Made by a program: the position numbers and the translations under genes. Below are positions 60,866 to 64,000 of a stretch of 64,000 bases of DNA, piece by piece. How positions within the stretch are numbered: the stretch's first letter is position 1; each line of letters opens with the position of its first letter. This stretch comes from Spodoptera frugiperda (lineage: Eukaryota; Arthropoda; Insecta; Lepidoptera; Noctuidae): NCBI RefSeq assembly GCF_023101765.2, contig NC_064230.1:4278001-4342000 (forward strand), given 5' to 3'. The notes below the pieces were generated by a model that was not told the DNA's origin, did not search any database, and was given only the letters and a program-made list of their open reading frames with translations.

Positions 60866-63800
60866 AAACTTTATTGTACACCTTTTACAATTCAGACAAT
60901 AAATATAAATAGCGCTAAGTGGATGGTAGGGTACAAAGGCGGCCTTATCGCTTACAGCGATCTCTTCCAGGCAACCTTTGGGTGGACGGAGATGGTGAAT
61001 GTTAGTGGAGGTGGTTCTGGGTGTACTTACAACTTAAATATATGAATATACAATTACATACATACACAAATACATAGGTACATATACATACATTCATACA
61101 TACATACATACATACAAACATACATACATACATAGATACATACATACATACATACAAACATATATACACAAGAAATAATAATTATGTTACAAATGACAAG
61201 AAGATGTGACAGCAGAAAGAAAACGACTGCGACTGAAGGAAATAATGACGCTGTGTTACAGCTTTGAAAGATAGTGATCCTTCACGAGCACCTTGAAAGT
61301 AGCGAGCGACTGTGCCTGCCTCACCAAAAGCGGTAGCGCATTCCACAGCCGCACGGCTCGAACCGTAAAAGATTGGTCAAAGGCTCTGCTTTCATGTTGA
61401 GGCATCTCAAGCTTGAGTCTCTCCGATGACCGTACTGGTCTAGAATGTGTGTCATGACAGAACCTGAAACGTTCCTTGAGGTAATGGGGGGTAGCAGGAT
61501 TGAACAATATATTGTATAGAAGAGATAAGATATGAGTATTCCGGCGAAGGCGAATCGGCAGCCACTTGAGTTTCGTGCGATATTCGGAAATGTGGTCATA
61601 TTTGCGTAATCCAAATATGAACCTTATACTAAAATTTTGGAGTCGCTCAAGTTTATCTAACTGCGCTTCGGTAAGATCCGGATAGCTGACATCGGCATAA
61701 TCGAGAATGGGAAGGAGAAGTGATTGAGCTAGCGCAATTTTAGTAGCAGTTGGAAGAAAGTTACGAAGTCTGCACATAGACTTCGCAGATGCAAACATTC
61801 TTCGACTGACTTGTCCTAGTTGAGGTCCCCAGGAGAAGTCTTGGTCCAAAACAATACCCAAGTCCTTTACAGTATCACTGTATGGTATTGTAGTACCGTC
61901 AAAAACTATGGGTGGCATCTGTGTCCACGCGATCTTGCATCGTAAACGAGGGCTACCGACAACAATGACCTGGGTCTTCGTGGGATTCACCTTTAGGCCG
62001 TAGGCCGTACTCCATTCAGATATACGAGCCAAGTCAGTGTTGACCATCTTGACTGCTTCGGAAAAATCATCAGGAGGTGCTTGTGAGTAAATTTGCAGGT
62101 CGTCGGCATACAGGTGGTAGGAAGAGAGAAATTCATTAGAGATAGAATTTATAAAAATTGCGAAGAGTAAAGGAGAAAGAACGCCCCCTGTGGTACGCCA
62201 GCAGTCGTATCAGACCAGGAAGAGTATGAACCCTCAATGGCAACACGCTGCCGGCGGCCACACAGGTAACTACGAAAGAAATCAATCACAGTTGGAGATA
62301 TGTTGAGAGAGCTCAGTATTCCAAGCAGTATGTCGAAATCGACGGTATTGAAGGCGTTGCTGAAATCTAGCAAGGTGAGGAGAGTTAAATTACCGTTTTC
62401 AATACCGGATCGTATGTCATCGGTGATGTGGACTAGAGCCGTAGTGGTACTATGTCCCGGACGAAACCCGGATTGGTAAGGATTAAGGAGACGGTGTTTG
62501 GTAAGGAAAGCACTAAGCTGGTTATAGATTAGACGTTCAAGGACTTTGGAAAGGAAAGGTAAAATAGAAATTGGACGGTAGTCGGAAAAGGATTCAGGGT
62601 TTGGTTTTTTGGGTAGTGGTGTGATTTGCGCCTCCTTCCATGCAGAAGGAAAAACGCAACTGGATAAGGAATAGTTAAGGATATGGCAGATGACAGGAAG
62701 GATCTCGTCCAGGACAGGGAGTATCATCTTACGGCTGACACTGTCACTCCCTACTGCATTGGAACTGATGGATACAATGCTCTTTCTAACATCACAAGCT
62801 GTGAGTTGACTAAAGAAGAAAGGTGAGTAGTCGGGAGAGGGAAGAGAAGAAAGATAGTGTAAAGTCTTAGACTTTATAGACCCATTAATATAGGGTGAAG
62901 AGGAGAAGTGTTTATTTAAGGATTCGATATCTAGATTGTTGGTGATAGGAGTTTGACGCTGTTTGCCAACTCCCATCGACCTTAGAAATGCCCAGACCTT
63001 GGCTGGGTTACCATTATCTACGGACTCATGAATATGGCGGCGTTGAGCATCCCTACACATCCTGTTGCTCCGATTACGAGCTGCAATGTACTCATTACGG
63101 TTCAATGGATTCGGTTGACGTTTAAATTTGGCTTTCGCTGCTGCCTTTCTGCGAATCGCAACTCTGATCTCGTCTGTCAGCCACGGCGCTGGTACATGCT
63201 TCATTTTTACAGGTCGGATTGGGGCATGAACGTCATACAAATCATTGAGTTTTTTGCTAAACACCTTGATTTTGTCATCAATTCCCTCAGCAGCAAGGAG
63301 CTCAGACCAGTCAATGCTGCCGGCATCCTCACGAAGCCTGTCGTGGTCCATGCCACCAAAATTGCGCTGAAGGAGAGTTTTAGGTTTAAATTTAGGAGGA
63401 GAGAGTTTGTAGGAAAGGAAGATAAGGTCATGGTAGGAGAAGTTGTCAGCAGAACATTGTCCGTGCTTTACAACGTGCTGGTCTGACGAGACAAGGATAA
63501 GATCAAGAAGAGAAGGTGAACAGTTAGGAAAGTGGTGAGTGGCACTTAGTGGAAGAAGAGACAAGTTGAAGGATTGAGCAATGGATTGAAGGGAAGAGGA
63601 GCGAGAATCCTGTTTCAGGAGACAGGTGTTAAAGTCACCCATAATTATGCTATGACTGTAAGAGGGAGTTAATTTTATAAGTAAATTTTCGAATGAGGAG
63701 AAATAATCGACGCGTAAAGAAGGACAGTAATAGACACCAAGCAATACTCTGGTATGTCGCAGAGTTAGCTCCAGGAAAAGATGTTCGCCAGCGTTCTGCG

Positions 63801-64000
63801 GCGGGGGCTGCGGTGACATATCAATTATTTTAAAGGAAATGTTTGCTCGAAGGTATATGGCAACACCGCCGCCGCCGCAGCTCGTACGATCATTTCTTAC
63901 TAACTGGTATCCAGGTAGAGAGTAGGAAGTAGAGGGAAGACAGGGTTTTAACCAGGATTCAGAAACTAGGATTGCATGGATACTCTTACAGTCAAGATTT
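60866..64000 (-). mobile_element. EN-RT LINE, Jockey/CR1-type, runs off window
   Basis: A minus-strand LINE with endonuclease, RT and C-terminal domain in order, a 3' UTR of about 390 bases containing a CATA/TATG microsatellite (about 61065-61165), and an AATAAAG tail with ATT repeats. The 5' end lies beyond the window. Its tail continues as ATT repeats into which the Dong element seems inserted. Confidence 0.8.
61256..64000 (-). pseudogene. LINE ORF2 (endonuclease-RT), one frameshift
   Basis: From the window edge the minus-strand frame reads LVSESWL, MGDFNTCL and YHDLIFL (apurinic endonuclease motifs), then SDYRPISILP, LLDFSNAFNTVD and GVPQG (RT). At 62184-62188 the frame breaks at a five-G run (minus strand); adding one G would restore the expected frame. 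The next part carries YADD (codons at 62099-62110), GIVLDQDFSW and finally WNALPLLVRQ near the C-terminus. ORF2 is thus nearly complete with a single lesion. The clade is Jockey/CR1 group; I cannot separate the subclades by eye. Confidence 0.85.

Noticed and set aside
63028..63486. Plus-strand 152-codon frame
   Set aside because: It is antisense to the LINE endonuclease/RT coding region and shows no recognisable motif.

Overview
The window looks like a repeat-rich, AT-rich stretch of an insect chromosome, most likely from a moth or butterfly. The evidence is four eukaryotic 5S rRNA genes, lepidopteran-type SINE and retroposon fragments, and a Dong/R4-clade non-LTR retrotransposon sitting in a TAA microsatellite. 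I recognise no host protein-coding gene. The only long open frames belong to retrotransposons.

Positions 1-56,384 form one mosaic array. It is built from a few short conserved boxes in a fixed order, separated by diverged spacers. Box A is a 28-base box (reference copy 10067-10094) seen roughly one hundred times. Box B is a GAGACTACAAACTACTTGG-type box (3307-3336). Box C is a CCAC...GTGG box (22210-22245). Box D is a GACAATATAATTC...TCGACGCACACA box (41899-41946) seen about forty times. I found every copy on the + strand only. Boxes A and C can each fold into a small stem-loop, and the stems survive changes in loop length and sequence. The array has grown by unequal exchange and segmental duplication: several blocks of 0.3-2 kb recur two to five times.

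A GC-richer module of about 420 bp (called module M here) recurs in the array 11 times, plus one stub, always in the same orientation and context. Its reading frames are broken differently in different copies, so it appears to be non-coding. Two 5S gene pairs (15.3-16.0 kb and 29.5-30.2 kb) lie in a duplicated block exactly 14,229 bp apart.

Other elements have inserted into the array. They include a textbook hAT-type MITE (552-931) with an empty paralogous site, a TA-flanked inverted-repeat element carrying a small ORF (14498-15157), two paralogous SINE copies (25.1 and 50.6 kb), fragments of several LINEs, a perfect 42-bp-arm hairpin (39671-39772), and an inverted pair of 1.2-kb elements (43.3 and 45.8 kb).

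The right-hand 7.6 kb holds two retrotransposons. One is a probably complete Dong/R4 element (+ strand, 1424-residue ORF). The other is a minus-strand EN-RT LINE of the Jockey/CR1 type, broken by one frameshift and running off the window end. The Dong element seems to have inserted into the ATT-repeat tail of that LINE, giving a nested structure.

The most interesting signal is the array itself: strict polarity, box conservation above spacer conservation, and repeated stem-loops. A unidirectional non-coding transcription unit, such as a piRNA-type cluster or a sex-chromosome amplicon, would fit. That is inference and nothing in the sequence proves it. Copy counts are by eye.
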